Positions 52,474 through 61,745 of a stretch of 64,000 nt of DNA are shown here, in pieces. A program made the translations under genes and the position numbers. The stretch's first letter is position 1. Every line of letters starts with the position of its first letter. The DNA comes from JAYVFR01 sp043772945 (GTDB lineage: Bacteria > Patescibacteriota > JACMRA01): NCBI GenBank assembly GCA_043772945.1, contig JAYVFR010000024.1:1-64000 (forward strand). Reading direction: 5' to 3'. Under the pieces are notes generated by a model. The model was given only the letters and a program-made list of their open reading frames with translations. It did no database searches and was not told the DNA's origin.

Positions 52474-53274
52474 ATGAATCAAATTACACAAGTATCAAAT
52501 TACACTTTAATTACGGGAGCTAGCGGTGGAATAGGTCTTGCTTTAGCTGAGCAATTTGCAATGAATAAGCATAATTTATTCCTAGTATCGCGGGACGAAG
52601 ATAAGCTCAAAAAAATAAGTGAGAACTTAACTATAAATCATAAAGTTACAGTTCAATATTTGGCAATTGATTTAACTAGTGAGGGAGCGGTTGATAAGTT
52701 ATTTGAAGAAATTAATAAAAGAGGGATAATGCTGAATACTTTAATTAATAATGCTGGATTTGGATATTTAGGTAAGTTTAGTGAGGATAAAATTCAAAAT
52801 CAGCTAAATATGATCGACTTAAATATTCGCTCCCTTGTTGAAATTAGTTATAAATTCCTTGAAAATTTCCGCAACTCAACTGAGACAAACGGTCATTTAA
52901 TAAATATTGCTTCAGTGGCAGGATTTTTAAGCGGGCCTTATATGTCAACTTATTATGCTACTAAAAACTTTGTGGTTAGCTGGAGCGAAGGGTTAAAAAA
53001 AGAATTAGAACACGACAACGTAGAAGTACTGTGCGTCTGCCCAGGACCTGTTGCAACTGATTTTGGGAACCGTTCTAAAATGGATCAAACGAAAATATTT
53101 AAAATAGCCAAACCAGTAACGCCAGAATTTGTAGCCATTAAAACCTATCAGGCAATGCTTGAAAATAAATTAATTGAGATTCCAGGTTTTCCAAATAAAA
53201 TAATCCCTATTTTAATTAAATTTCTCCCAAGAAATATAAAATTAAACTTAATTGAGAGACTGCACAAAATGTAA
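52474..53274 (+). CDS. Short-chain dehydrogenase/reductase
   Basis: 266 residues from ATG 52474; the longer TTG start at 52444 lies within the promoter. TGASGGIG near residue 14 is the NAD(P) loop, NNAGFG the NNAG motif, and Ser (IASVAG) with YYATK the catalytic triad. CPGPVATDF follows. The DltE/YqjQ-like 'classical' SDR layout suggests an NADPH-dependent oxidoreductase of unknown substrate. Confidence 0.9.
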   Translation: MNQITQVSNYTLITGASGGIGLALAEQFAMNKHNLFLVSRDEDKLKKISENLTINHKVTVQYLAIDLTSEGAVDKLFEEINKRGIMLNTLINNAGFGYLGKFSEDKIQNQLNMIDLNIRSLVEISYKFLENFRNSTETNGHLINIASVAGFLSGPYMSTYYATKNFVVSWSEGLKKELEHDNVEVLCVCPGPVATDFGNRSKMDQTKIFKIAKPVTPEFVAIKTYQAMLENKLIEIPGFPNKIIPILIKFLPRNIKLNLIERLHKM

Positions 53275-53287
53275 TCAATTAAAGTGT

Positions 53288-53316
53288 TTGTCAAAAAACA
53301 GTAAATTAGATAAATT
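53288..53316 (+). promoter_or_regulatory. Promoter of the VirB2-like gene
   Basis: TTGTCA (53288-53293), 17-base spacer, TAAATT (53311-53316). Confidence 0.55.
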
Positions 53317-53348
53317 AATAACATTAAACGAATTATTTTGAATAAATA

Positions 53349-54422
53349 TTGATGCCACCTTTTCTAAAAAAACTTATAATAATCCTAACTTGCATTACAA
53401 GTTTCATACTTATATTATCTAATTTTTCTGATTTTAATTTAGCAACAAAGGCAGCGGAAGCAATACCAGCAACACCAGCAACAGCGAAACCTGACATAGG
53501 AACAGTAGGTGGAGCGAGACAAAATAGTACTACTAAATCTAGTAGTTTTAGCGAATGTGATTTTAGTAGCGTTGCAAACAAAGCAGACGCTTCCACCAAA
53601 TTTATAGCTTGTATCAAAGGTGTTGTAACTTTTATCTTTGTTGTTAGCTTGTTTCTCGTTGCTATCAGAATTGCTGTAGAGGCTCTGGGAAGTTTAAACC
53701 CATTTGAAAGTGGTAAGGCTGTTGATAATTCAATTAAATTAGTTAGCGATATTATTATAGGACTGTTAATTTTAGGAGCACCTAGTATATTTTTAAACTT
53801 CCTTAATCCTCAGACCCTTAGAATAGATATAATCCAAAACATTAGTGAAGGTAGTAAATCAAACAAAGATCCAAACGCCCCTATCACGCCAGGAGGAACA
53901 AGTGCAGTTAGCACTGATGGAGCTGTGGCGGTTGCTAGCGCAGGAGGGGACATTGCTAAAAAAGATATTTTAGATGCCGCTATAGCTGACCCTATTAAAT
54001 CAAAAGCAGTAGCCGATCAAATTAAGCTGCTCGCTAATAATGCAAATACCGTAGACGGATATAACGGACTTGTTAAGTATCTAGACACTGTTAAAGCAAA
54101 TGGAGGGAGACCTGCTTTAGACGCAATTCTCCAAGCTAACAATTATCAAGCTAGTACTGTGTACAGCCCCAATCAAGTAATCAAAACTCTGACAGGAGAT
54201 GCGACTTTCGTTCCTAGTACAGATCCCAACGGGCTTAAAGATTTTAAGGAATTACAATTAGCTTTTACTACAAATCCTCTGGAAGGGATAGTCGTAATGC
54301 CTCAAACTATTACGCTTATTAGCAATGGAACTGGTTGCTCAACAAACCCACCTACTACAACTATTAAAGCAGGAAGTATTCTTGGTGGTACTAACTGTGA
54401 ATATAAAGTTAAAGGTAGCTAA
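53349..54422 (+). CDS. VirB2/TrbC-pilin-like membrane protein with long extracellular tail
   Basis: 357 residues (two adjacent ATGs, 53349 and 53352). A signal peptide (about 1-36), a short Ala/Pro/Ser stretch with a Cys, then two transmembrane helices (about 88-112 and 128-150) separated by a loop with GSLNPFESGKA, as in VirB2/TrbC-type proteins. Unlike pilins it continues with about 190 residues of soluble sequence (IAKKDILDAAIADPIKSKAV..., and two Cys near the end). Function not established. Confidence 0.55.
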   Translation: MMPPFLKKLIIILTCITSFILILSNFSDFNLATKAAEAIPATPATAKPDIGTVGGARQNSTTKSSSFSECDFSSVANKADASTKFIACIKGVVTFIFVVSLFLVAIRIAVEALGSLNPFESGKAVDNSIKLVSDIIIGLLILGAPSIFLNFLNPQTLRIDIIQNISEGSKSNKDPNAPITPGGTSAVSTDGAVAVASAGGDIAKKDILDAAIADPIKSKAVADQIKLLANNANTVDGYNGLVKYLDTVKANGGRPALDAILQANNYQASTVYSPNQVIKTLTGDATFVPSTDPNGLKDFKELQLAFTTNPLEGIVVMPQTITLISNGTGCSTNPPTTTIKAGSILGGTNCEYKVKGS

Positions 54423-54466
54423 AAAGAAATATTGAAAAATAAATTTTAAGAAAAAACTATACTTTT

Positions 54467-55402
54467 ATGCAAAACAAACTACCTGAGCCAACAAAATTAG
54501 TTTCACTTCGTAAAGAATTCGGTAACAGTCTTGTTAGGCTTGCTAAATTAGACCCTAAAATAGTCGCTCTAGATGCTGAAGTTTCTAACTCTACTTTTTC
54601 ATATTTATTAAAACAAGAACACCCTGAAAGATTCTTTGAGATGTTTATAGCTGAACAGAATATGGTTAGCGTAGCTCTCGGAATGAGTCTACGGGGCTAC
54701 AAACCATTTATTTCAACTTTTGGGGCTTTTTTAACTCGGGCTTTCGATCAAATTAGAATGTGCCAATACTCAAAGGCTAATCTTAAAATTATTGGAACTC
54801 ATTGCGGTGTTTCTATCGGTGAAGATGGTCCTTCACAAATGGCACTTGAAGATATTTCAATGTTTCGATCAATTCAAAAGTCTATTATTTTATACCCTAG
54901 TGATGCAAATAGCTTATCTAAACAAATGAATATAATTAATAATTACATTAGCATAAGTTATTTACGAGTAACAAGGGCAGACTTACCGATAATTTATGAT
55001 GAAAGCGAAGAGTTTAAAATTGGAGGCAGTAAAACTTTATTTGAAACAGAAAATGATAAAATTACCCTACTAAGTGCAGGAATTACACTGCACGAATGTC
55101 TCAAAGCTAAAGAAATTCTTAAAAATAATTATAATGTTCAAACTAGAGTTATTGATTTATACTCAATCAAACCGCTGGATATAGAAGTAATTAAAAAAGC
55201 CTTAGCAGAAACAGAGCAAATTATTGTAGTGGAAGATCATTACCAAAGTGGTGGAATTTACGAAACAATTCAAGCAACATTTCCAAGTCATAAAATTAAA
55301 TCTCTGTGCGTTAAAATAGCTCCTCGTAGTGGCAAACCAGAAGAGCTATTAGAATACGCTGAAATTGACTATAAAGCAATACTAAAAGCCGTAGCTTTGT
55401 GA
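54467..55402 (+). CDS. tktB: Transketolase, C-terminal (pyrimidine-binding) subunit
   Basis: 311 residues covering only the central and C-terminal domains. LVRLAKLDPKIVALDAEVSN, FFEMFIAEQNMVSVALGMSL (catalytic Glu binding thiamine), GTHCGVSIGEDGPSQMALED and a C-terminal VEDHYQSGGIYE are family hallmarks. It needs a separate N-terminal TPP-binding subunit, which is not in this window. Split transketolases are usually adjacent pairs, so the lone position is notable. It ends in TGA and overlaps the convergent gene by 21 bases. Confidence 0.9.
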   Translation: MQNKLPEPTKLVSLRKEFGNSLVRLAKLDPKIVALDAEVSNSTFSYLLKQEHPERFFEMFIAEQNMVSVALGMSLRGYKPFISTFGAFLTRAFDQIRMCQYSKANLKIIGTHCGVSIGEDGPSQMALEDISMFRSIQKSIILYPSDANSLSKQMNIINNYISISYLRVTRADLPIIYDESEEFKIGGSKTLFETENDKITLLSAGITLHECLKAKEILKNNYNVQTRVIDLYSIKPLDIEVIKKALAETEQIIVVEDHYQSGGIYETIQATFPSHKIKSLCVKIAPRSGKPEELLEYAEIDYKAILKAVAL

Positions 55403-55957
55403 ATTTTGCATTTTAGGACTAAAAAAATTCTTTGGGCTAAACTCTGATTTAACTTCTAAATGAGATTCTAAATTTTCTTGAATTTGAAGTTTGTAAAGTT
55501 TGCATTCGTTCTGAATATCTTCAAACAAAGCTTTCCCAACAGAAAATAATTTAATATTACCCATTCCTTTACGCAGTGAAGAAGCAATATGCTGATAAAC
55601 TTTTTGGAGTTTTTGGTAATAAGTTTGATTTTGGTTCTTAGGGCTAAAAATAATCTGACAAATTACATTAACAAAGCTAGATATATTCAGTATTTCAGTT
55701 GGACTAAAAAAAGCATCTGTTGGACTATTAGCAGATTCCATCAATAATTCTCCAATGTTTAACATTTGATGAACTAAATTCTCTATAACTAAAGTAGCTT
55801 TTTGCTCGTTCGGATCAGTAGTTGAAACTTTATAAAGTTTGTTAAAACTCAAATCAGCAATTAGCTGGTATGAAATGGCAATTAGCTGGTTACGATTTAG
55901 ACTGTTGTTGATTGAAACATCATCAGTATTATTTAAGTTAATTTTGGCATTCATCAT
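55382..55957 (-). CDS. Helical protein, unknown function
   Basis: 191 residues, predicted mostly alpha-helical (SLNRNQLIAISYQLIADL..., KLQKVYQHIASSLRKGMG), reminiscent in composition of four-helix bundle proteins such as S23/TIGR02436-type bundles, but no signature is visible. Convergent with tktB. 55958-56215 upstream holds no gene I can support; TTGCCA/AGTAAT there may serve frr. Confidence 0.6.
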   Translation of the reverse strand: MMNAKINLNNTDDVSINNSLNRNQLIAISYQLIADLSFNKLYKVSTTDPNEQKATLVIENLVHQMLNIGELLMESANSPTDAFFSPTEILNISSFVNVICQIIFSPKNQNQTYYQKLQKVYQHIASSLRKGMGNIKLFSVGKALFEDIQNECKLYKLQIQENLESHLEVKSEFSPKNFFSPKMQNSQSYGF

Positions 55958-56215
55958 AAAGTATTTGTTTGTTTAAAAGGTTTAAAAGATTTTTAAAAAA
56001 GTTAAGTTAAAGAATTAAAAGTGAGTTAGTTGCTATGTCTAAAAAATCAGACTAGGATTAAGTAATTTTTAAACACAATCTCTTTATACGTATCACATTT
56101 TTTATATACAGTCAAACAAATTAGCCTAAACCATCTAAAGTCACTATAAAGCCTGTTTGAAATTTGCCAAGAATTAAGTCTAATGCTAGTAATTATTGTA
56201 CATAATACATCTAAT

Positions 56216-56764
56216 ATGTCATACAAAATTTTACCTGCTAGAATTATTTTAGATAAACTAGTCAACAAACTCTCAACAATTCGCACAAATATTATTAACT
56301 CGAGTATACTTGATCACATTAAAGTCCCTGTTCCAAGCTGGGGTGGTGACTATGGAGTTATTGAGCTTGCAACTATAAACATTCCAGAAACAGGGCAACT
56401 AATGATCACTCCATTTGATAAAGGGGTTTTAAATGCTATTGAAAAAGCTATTCGTGATTCTAATCTCAATGTTAATCCAGTAAATAACGGAGCTGGTATT
56501 CGTTTAGTTTTTCCACCAATGACAGAGGAAAATCGCAAAATGCGTGTAAAAGAGTTAAGTAGCTACAATGAGGAATCAAAAATTGAGGTTCGTAATAATC
56601 GCCAAAATTTAATTAAAATTGAAAAAGCTAAAAAAGAAACAGGTGAAATTGGAGAAGATGTCTTAAAACGTTTTGAAAATGACATCCAAAAAGAAGTTGA
56701 TAAAATTAACACTGAAATTGACAGTATAATTCAAGCTAAAACTGTTGAATTATTGAAAATTTAA
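56216..56764 (+). CDS. frr: Ribosome recycling factor
   Basis: 182 residues from ATG 56216; upstream residues to 56183 do not match the family. NKLSTIRTNIINSSILDHI corresponds to the L-x-x-IRTGRA helix, ELATINIPE to the domain II strand, GIRLVFPPMTEE to the conserved R-L-x-x-P-x-LTEE turn, and the long Lys-rich C-terminal helices complete domain I. It splits post-termination ribosomes with EF-G. The usual IRTGRAS is altered to IRTNIIN. Confidence 0.92.
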   Translation: MSYKILPARIILDKLVNKLSTIRTNIINSSILDHIKVPVPSWGGDYGVIELATINIPETGQLMITPFDKGVLNAIEKAIRDSNLNVNPVNNGAGIRLVFPPMTEENRKMRVKELSSYNEESKIEVRNNRQNLIKIEKAKKETGEIGEDVLKRFENDIQKEVDKINTEIDSIIQAKTVELLKI

Positions 56765-56869
56765 TTATTATATTTTTAATGCTTTTAAAGCAGAACTTGA
56801 CAAATTAGCTAAATTTTGGGCACTTTAGAGTATAAATTTAACATTAAATTAATCTTACATTCAAATTTT

Positions 56870-57277
56870 ATGAGTGCTATTACAGATACTAAATATATAT
56901 ATGCCGTAGGGCGCAGAAAACGTTCAGTTGCACGAGCCAAATACTACGCTATTTCAAATGAAGTGGTAGAAATTCTGGTGAACAAAAAACCTCTTAACGA
57001 GTATTTTGACGAATACTACGCAAAGACTCTAGACATTGCAGTCAAGAACATGGGGATCACTAGCGGAGTCGTTCATTTTTTTATTAATGGAGGTGGAATA
57101 AGTGGACAATCAGAAGCTGCAAGACTTGCACTAGCTAAAGTTATTGTGCTTTGTGACCCAACTAAGAAAGCCGAGATTAGAGCAATGGGGTACATTACCA
57201 CAGATACTCGTAAAGTTTTACCTAAAAGACCAGGTTTACGTAAAGCTCGTAAGCGTGAACAATGGAGCAAGCGTTAA
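56870..57277 (+). CDS. rpsI: Small-subunit ribosomal protein uS9
   Basis: 135 residues from ATG 56870. YAVGRRKRSVARA at the N-terminus, GGGISGQSEAARLALAKVI in the centre and the basic KRPGLRKARKREQWSKR tail that reaches the ribosomal P site. The usual partner rplM (uL13) is not upstream. TTGACA at 56797-56802 may be a -35. Confidence 0.96.
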   Translation: MSAITDTKYIYAVGRRKRSVARAKYYAISNEVVEILVNKKPLNEYFDEYYAKTLDIAVKNMGITSGVVHFFINGGGISGQSEAARLALAKVIVLCDPTKKAEIRAMGYITTDTRKVLPKRPGLRKARKREQWSKR

Positions 57278-57341
57278 TTTGCTAGCTACCAATCAACTAT
57301 TTACAAACAATTATTACAATTTTATCAATTTATATTAAATT

Positions 57342-57623
57342 ATGGCTACCAAGAAAGCTGGAGGAAGTATTAAAACAGGAAGAGATTCCAAATCAAAAAG
57401 ATTAGGTGTCAAAGCCTTCGGAAATCACAGAGTAACCACAGGAAATATTTTAGTTAGACAACGAGGAACTAAATTCCATCCAGGTGTAAATGTTAAACGT
57501 GTTTCTGATGACTCACTAATTTCATTAGTTGACGGTATGGTAGAATTTAAGAAGAAGAAAGTAATTGCCTTCAATGGTAATTTGGTTAAAAGGACTTACG
57601 TTAGCGTAGTTCCTCAGGAATAA
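57342..57623 (+). CDS. rpmA: Large-subunit ribosomal protein bL27
   Basis: 93 residues. MATKKAGGSIKTGRDSKSKR, then LGVKAFGNHRV and NILVRQRGTKFHPG are the bL27 signature. The N-terminal tail begins directly with the mature-type MATKKAGG (no cleavable extension as in Firmicutes). It follows rpsI by 64 bases; the usual rplU is absent. A terminator follows. Confidence 0.97.
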   Translation: MATKKAGGSIKTGRDSKSKRLGVKAFGNHRVTTGNILVRQRGTKFHPGVNVKRVSDDSLISLVDGMVEFKKKKVIAFNGNLVKRTYVSVVPQE

Positions 57624-57645
57624 ACTTGATAATAAAATAAAATTC

Positions 57646-57671
57646 AGTCAGAAATATCTGGCTATTTTTTT
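57646..57671 (+). terminator. Rho-independent terminator after rpmA
   Basis: AGTCAG (57646-57651) pairs with CTGGCT (57658-57663; one G-U), followed by TATTTTTTT. Confidence 0.8.
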
Positions 57672-57695
57672 ATAACTTTTTATAATTAATTACAT

Positions 57696-58424
57696 ATGTT
57701 TAAGCAAAAAAATCAACAAATTACCAATGAATCTACTGACACAGAGTTGAAAACTACCAATGAAATTCTAGCTAAAATTACTAAAAATGACTCTATTGCT
57801 ATAATTGGAACAAGTAACAATGACAAAAATCCTGGAACAAACGACATTTTAAATAGTGCAAATCTCTGGAAAAGACTAGCGGCTAAAATGATAGATTGGT
57901 TATTTTTTGGCGCTGTAGGATCGGTAATATTTTTTAGTGGTTTCATAATTTTTATTGGATTAAATAGTAATAATATAACAGACCAAACAATCTCACTGTG
58001 CCAGATAGAATACTTAAAAAGTGATTTGACGACTAATTTAAACACTCAAATTTGCTCAGATTATGTTTACAAAGTTCAAATTACTGCCATTTTGATTATA
58101 ATTGCAATTATGATTCTATACATCGGCTACAATGTAGTTATGACAAGGTACAATCAAACATTTGGCAAACGAGTAATGAAAATTAAAGTAATAAGTAGTT
58201 CAAATAATATAAGGTTAACTTGGTTACAATTATTTAGCCGCGAGCTTTTTACCATCATAAGCTTAGTTGTAATTTTAACAGGAACTATAAGTTTGAAAAA
58301 TGCTACAGATTTAAATGCAGTTGTAAATATTTTATTTCTAGTTGATTTAGGTAGTATTTTCTTTACTCAAAAGAAACAAGCTTGGCACGATACGATTGCG
58401 CAAACTTGGGTAATTGATAAATAG
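57696..58424 (+). CDS. RDD-family membrane protein
   Basis: 242 residues. After a 55-residue polar N-terminus, KRLAAKMIDWLFFGAVGSVI is the R...D opening helix of RDD proteins, and NQTFGKRVMKIKVIS the conserved FGKR...kv segment. Four transmembrane helices. RDD proteins are small transporters or channels of mostly unknown substrate; some act as Na+/H+ antiporters. Confidence 0.88.
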   Translation: MFKQKNQQITNESTDTELKTTNEILAKITKNDSIAIIGTSNNDKNPGTNDILNSANLWKRLAAKMIDWLFFGAVGSVIFFSGFIIFIGLNSNNITDQTISLCQIEYLKSDLTTNLNTQICSDYVYKVQITAILIIIAIMILYIGYNVVMTRYNQTFGKRVMKIKVISSSNNIRLTWLQLFSRELFTIISLVVILTGTISLKNATDLNAVVNILFLVDLGSIFFTQKKQAWHDTIAQTWVIDK

Positions 58425-58493
58425 TATCCCGTGCAAAACCTATTTTCTTGACTTTTTTTAAAATTTTAGTCATTCTCGTCCTGTAAAAGATAA

Positions 58494-58579
58494 GCCTTGG
58501 TGGCGGAATGGTAGACGCGACGGACTCAAAATCCGTTATTCATTAGAGTGTGAGGGTTCAAGTCCCTCCTGAGGCACCA
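58494..58579 (+). tRNA. tRNA-Leu (CAA)
   Basis: 86 bases with a long variable arm. Acceptor GCCTTGG/CTGAGGC, anticodon stem ACGGA/TCCGT around CTCAAAA, anticodon CAA (reads UUG). T arm GAGGG/CCCTC; CCA encoded. TTGACT (58448-58453) is a likely -35. Confidence 0.95.
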
Positions 58580-58678
58580 CTTAATTTTAAAAACAAACCT
58601 AGTTCCTTTTTTTAAAAACAACCTTACCGTTGACAACCTTTTTAGATTAAAGTTAGTTAGTAATCAAATAAGCTTGCT

Positions 58679-60052
58679 ATGTCAAAAGGTAAAATAACAC
58701 AAATCATTGGTGCCGTAGTAGATATCGAATTTAACGATCAACTACCCGCAATTTACAATCTAGTTAAAGTAAACAAAAACTCAATCGAATATAGTTTTGA
58801 AGTGCAACAACACATAAACCCAAAAACTGTACGAGCCATCTCTCTCTCTAGCACTGAAGGACTATCTCGCGGAGATGAAGTAAGTGATACAGGGGATTGT
58901 ATTCTGACACCTGTTGGGACTGCGGTATTAGGACGAATTATGAATGTTTTAGGGGAGCCAATTGATAATAAAGGAGAGTTTAAAGCTGATATTGAAAGAA
59001 GTAGAATTCACAGAAGCGCCCCTAAGCTTGAAGAGCAATCACCCAAACTTGAGATCCTTGAGACAGGGATTAAAATTGTTGATTTAATGTGTCCTTTTAT
59101 TAAAGGGGGTAAAGTTGGAGCTTTCGGAGGTGCTGGAGTTGGCAAAACCGTAATCATCCAAGAATTAATTTATAACATTGCACGCTTTCACCAAGGTTAT
59201 TCAGTTTTTGTGGGAGTTGGAGAGCGTACTCGTGAAGGAAATGATTTATATCGCGAGATGGAAGATAGTGGAGTACTAGCTCAAACTGCACTTGTCTTTG
59301 GTCAAATGAACGAGTCCCCTGGAGCAAGGCTTCGTGTGGCTTTAACAGGGCTTACTATTGCTGAGAACTTTAGAGATAAAAGTGGCCAAGATGTTTTATT
59401 ATTCGTTGATAATATTTTTCGGTTCACTCAGGCTGGTAGTGAAGTCTCAGCTCTCCTCGGTCGCCTTCCATCAGCGGTCGGTTATCAACCAAATTTAGCT
59501 GAAGAAATGGGACAACTACAAGAACGCATTACTTCAACTAAAAATGGTTCTATCACTTCAATTCAAGCCGTTTATGTACCTGCTGATGATTATACTGATC
59601 CCGCGCCTGCAACTACCTTCAATCATCTCGATTCGACAATTGTATTAGAAAGATCATTAGCTGAGCAAGGTTTGTACCCCGCTATCGATCCCCTTGTTTC
59701 TTTCTCTAATGCTTTAAGCCCAGAAATTATAGGTCAGGAGCATTTTGATGTTGCTATGGAAATCAAAAAAACTCTACAAAGATACAAAGAGCTAAAAGAT
59801 ATTATCGCAATTTTAGGAGTTGATGAACTATCCGATGATGATCGTAAGCTTGTTAGCAGAGCTCGCAAAATCCAGAAATTCCTAACTCAACCATTTCATG
59901 TAGCACAACAATTTACAGGTAATAATGGAGTTTACGTGAAGCTTGAAGACACAATTAGAGACTTCAGAAAAATTTTAAATGGTGAATTAGACGATAAATC
60001 AGAAGATTACTTTTACATGAAAGGTAATTTAGAAAATCAAGTAGAAAATTAA
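58679..60052 (+). CDS. atpD: F-type ATP synthase subunit beta
   Basis: 457 residues. GGAGVGKT (150-157) is the catalytic P-loop; VGERTREGNDLY, FVDNIFRFTQAG and ALLGRLPSAVGYQP follow, as do DYTDPAPATTFNHLD and LSEDDRxxV-like LSDDDRKLV. It is the catalytic subunit of F1. It is followed by atpB and not by atpC, and no alpha, gamma, delta, b or c genes lie in the window. Confidence 0.97.
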   Translation: MSKGKITQIIGAVVDIEFNDQLPAIYNLVKVNKNSIEYSFEVQQHINPKTVRAISLSSTEGLSRGDEVSDTGDCILTPVGTAVLGRIMNVLGEPIDNKGEFKADIERSRIHRSAPKLEEQSPKLEILETGIKIVDLMCPFIKGGKVGAFGGAGVGKTVIIQELIYNIARFHQGYSVFVGVGERTREGNDLYREMEDSGVLAQTALVFGQMNESPGARLRVALTGLTIAENFRDKSGQDVLLFVDNIFRFTQAGSEVSALLGRLPSAVGYQPNLAEEMGQLQERITSTKNGSITSIQAVYVPADDYTDPAPATTFNHLDSTIVLERSLAEQGLYPAIDPLVSFSNALSPEIIGQEHFDVAMEIKKTLQRYKELKDIIAILGVDELSDDDRKLVSRARKIQKFLTQPFHVAQQFTGNNGVYVKLEDTIRDFRKILNGELDDKSEDYFYMKGNLENQVEN

Positions 60053-60095
60053 AAATAATTTAAACCATAAAAACTATAAATCAATCTCAAAAAAT

Positions 60096-60944
60096 ATGGC
60101 ATCAAATAATTCAATTCATATCTCAATAGTAGCAGAAAAAGTAGTGAATTTTATGGGTCTTGAAATATCTAATGCAATGCTTGGTTCTAGCCTTGTAATT
60201 GCAGTTCTCTTTATTCTAGGAATTTATATTAGAACTCAACTCAGAACAAAAAATGAAATCCCGTCAAAACCTCAATTATTTATGGAGTCAACATATCAAT
60301 TTCTTGAAAATGTAACTTCACAGAGTGCAGGAGAACACAGGACTCGCAGATATTTAGGGCTCGTTATTGTATTATTCTTTTATATAATTTTTGGGTCTTG
60401 GTTTGGACTTTTGCCTGGAATTTTGCAAATTGGTTTTAATGAAATTTTAAATGGTAAAGAAGCTTTTATTCCTTTATTCCGAGCCCCTACAACCGATCTG
60501 AATGCAACCACGGCTCTTGCCTTAGTGGCTTTTGGAACAATTCAATATGCAGGATTTAGTGAGCTTGGCTTCAAAGAATACATCGGGAAATTTTTTAACT
60601 TTACCCACGCGGGAACCTTTGTTCTCGGAATGCTAGAGCTAATTTTTGAATTTGTACGTATCATTTCTTTTAGTTTTAGACTATTCGGAAATATTTTTGC
60701 AGGTGAAGTTCTATTAGCTGTAATTGGATTTTTATCTACTATCACGATTGCAGGCCTCCCAAAAGACTTTGCAACTGTTCAATTACCATTTTCTTCTCTT
60801 GTAATTGTTATGGAATTTTTTGTAGCGTTAATTCAAGCTTACGTCTTTGTTAATTTAATGACTGTATTTATTTCCGTTGCAGCCGAACCTCACTATCACG
60901 ATGAAAAGCATGAACAGCTTAGAGATGAGCTTGGAGTCAGTTAA
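60096..60944 (+). CDS. atpB: F-type ATP synthase subunit a
   Basis: 282 residues, about six transmembrane helices. RLFGNIFAGEVLLAVI contains the essential Arg facing the c-ring, and FFVALIQAYVFVNLMTVFIS is the conserved last helix with the Gln. It forms the Fo half-channels. Position 43 bases after atpD is unusual because atpB normally opens the operon. The gene is followed by opposite-strand genes, so the pair is isolated. Confidence 0.96.
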   Translation: MASNNSIHISIVAEKVVNFMGLEISNAMLGSSLVIAVLFILGIYIRTQLRTKNEIPSKPQLFMESTYQFLENVTSQSAGEHRTRRYLGLVIVLFFYIIFGSWFGLLPGILQIGFNEILNGKEAFIPLFRAPTTDLNATTALALVAFGTIQYAGFSELGFKEYIGKFFNFTHAGTFVLGMLELIFEFVRIISFSFRLFGNIFAGEVLLAVIGFLSTITIAGLPKDFATVQLPFSSLVIVMEFFVALIQAYVFVNLMTVFISVAAEPHYHDEKHEQLRDELGVS

Positions 60945-60963
60945 AATTAATCAAAGAATTATT

Positions 60964-61170
60964 TTATTTATAAATAGATTGATTGAATATATTATTCAAA
61001 AGTTGCCTTAGAGACTCTTTCTCACTGGCAATCTCTTGTTCTAGCGGCTCCCTTAAAACTTCTTGCAAAGCCTGCATCACTGTTACTCCCGTTTGAATCA
61101 CTAAACTTTCTATTTGCAATATGATTCTCTCAATAGACGCTTCTGGTTGATTAAAAATAACTTCTGGCAT
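60964..61170 (-). CDS. Short helical protein, unknown function
   Basis: 68 residues, amphipathic helices (EASIERIILQIESLVIQTGVT), acidic then basic, no membrane segment. No family. Convergent with atpB with a gap of 19 bases. Weak support beyond an open frame and sensible composition. Confidence 0.45.
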   Translation of the reverse strand: MPEVIFNQPEASIERIILQIESLVIQTGVTVMQALQEVLREPLEQEIASEKESLRQLLNNIFNQSIYK

Positions 61171-61304
61171 TAGATTAATTGAATTAGCTAGCTTATTTAT
61201 TTTTGTTGTTTGTTTTAATTCGGGAAGATTATTAATGATTAAACTCTTTTAGGCAAATAATAACTGAATATTAACTACACGATAATTAATTTGTTTTTAG
61301 AAAC

Positions 61305-61330
61305 AAAAAAAGCTTGTAATTAAACAAGCT
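61305..61330 (-). terminator. Rho-independent terminator of the small gene at 61362
   Basis: On the minus strand AGCTTGT (61330-61324) pairs with ACAAGCT (61317-61311) around a six-base loop, followed by a T6 run (61310-61305). All seven pairs are perfect. Confidence 0.85.
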
Positions 61331-61361
61331 GTGCAAAAATAAGGCAAGAAATCACTTTAAA

Positions 61362-61745
61362 CTAAGACTTTTTTTTCTCAGGGAAAATGTTAAAGTAACG
61401 ACATCCGATTGCTAACCCTCGTGCTAGGCCTTCAAACCCAGGGACAATCCCAAAAACGATACTTAACATAGCGAATTTGGACACTAATTCGGCGAAATTT
61501 TTAACACTCCAATCAAAATTGTTATTAACAGGTAGGAGAGCCTGCGTATCGCGGTCTAGTTGTCTAGCTAGTTGGACAAGCTCGATATAGTTTGGGCTAT
61601 CACCAACATATTCTTTCCTATTGCCAACGATCTGACTTTCAGTGTACAATCGTAACTCATGAATATTCCCATTAGTGATTAATAGCTAAAGTAAGAAAGC
61701 TCCAACAAGTCCATTCCCAGCGACATTCGATAATAATTTAGACAT
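61362..61745 (-). pseudogene. Small membrane-protein gene split by an in-frame amber codon
   Basis: An ATG at 61745 follows a perfect Shine-Dalgarno GGAGG (61755-61751, five-base spacer) and encodes a 19-residue peptide MSKLLSNVAGNGLVGAFLL ending in TAG (61688-61686). The same frame then stays open to 61362: LLITNGNIHELRLYTESQIV and on to a hydrophobic helix (AMLSIVFGIVPGFEGLARGL) and a Lys-rich end. A sensible terminator follows. Either one 127-residue protein is broken by a nonsense codon, or the 19-mer is a genuine small peptide and the rest starts at TTG 61649. No family recognised. Confidence 0.5.

Noticed and set aside
53333..53617. Minus-strand frame of 94 codons opposite the VirB2-like gene
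   Set aside because: It lies entirely opposite a better supported gene with signal peptide and membrane helices and has no promoter or recognisable product.
56047..56286. Minus-strand frame of 79 codons upstream of frr
   Set aside because: Composition is unlike a protein, it overlaps the frr start, and no expression signals fit.
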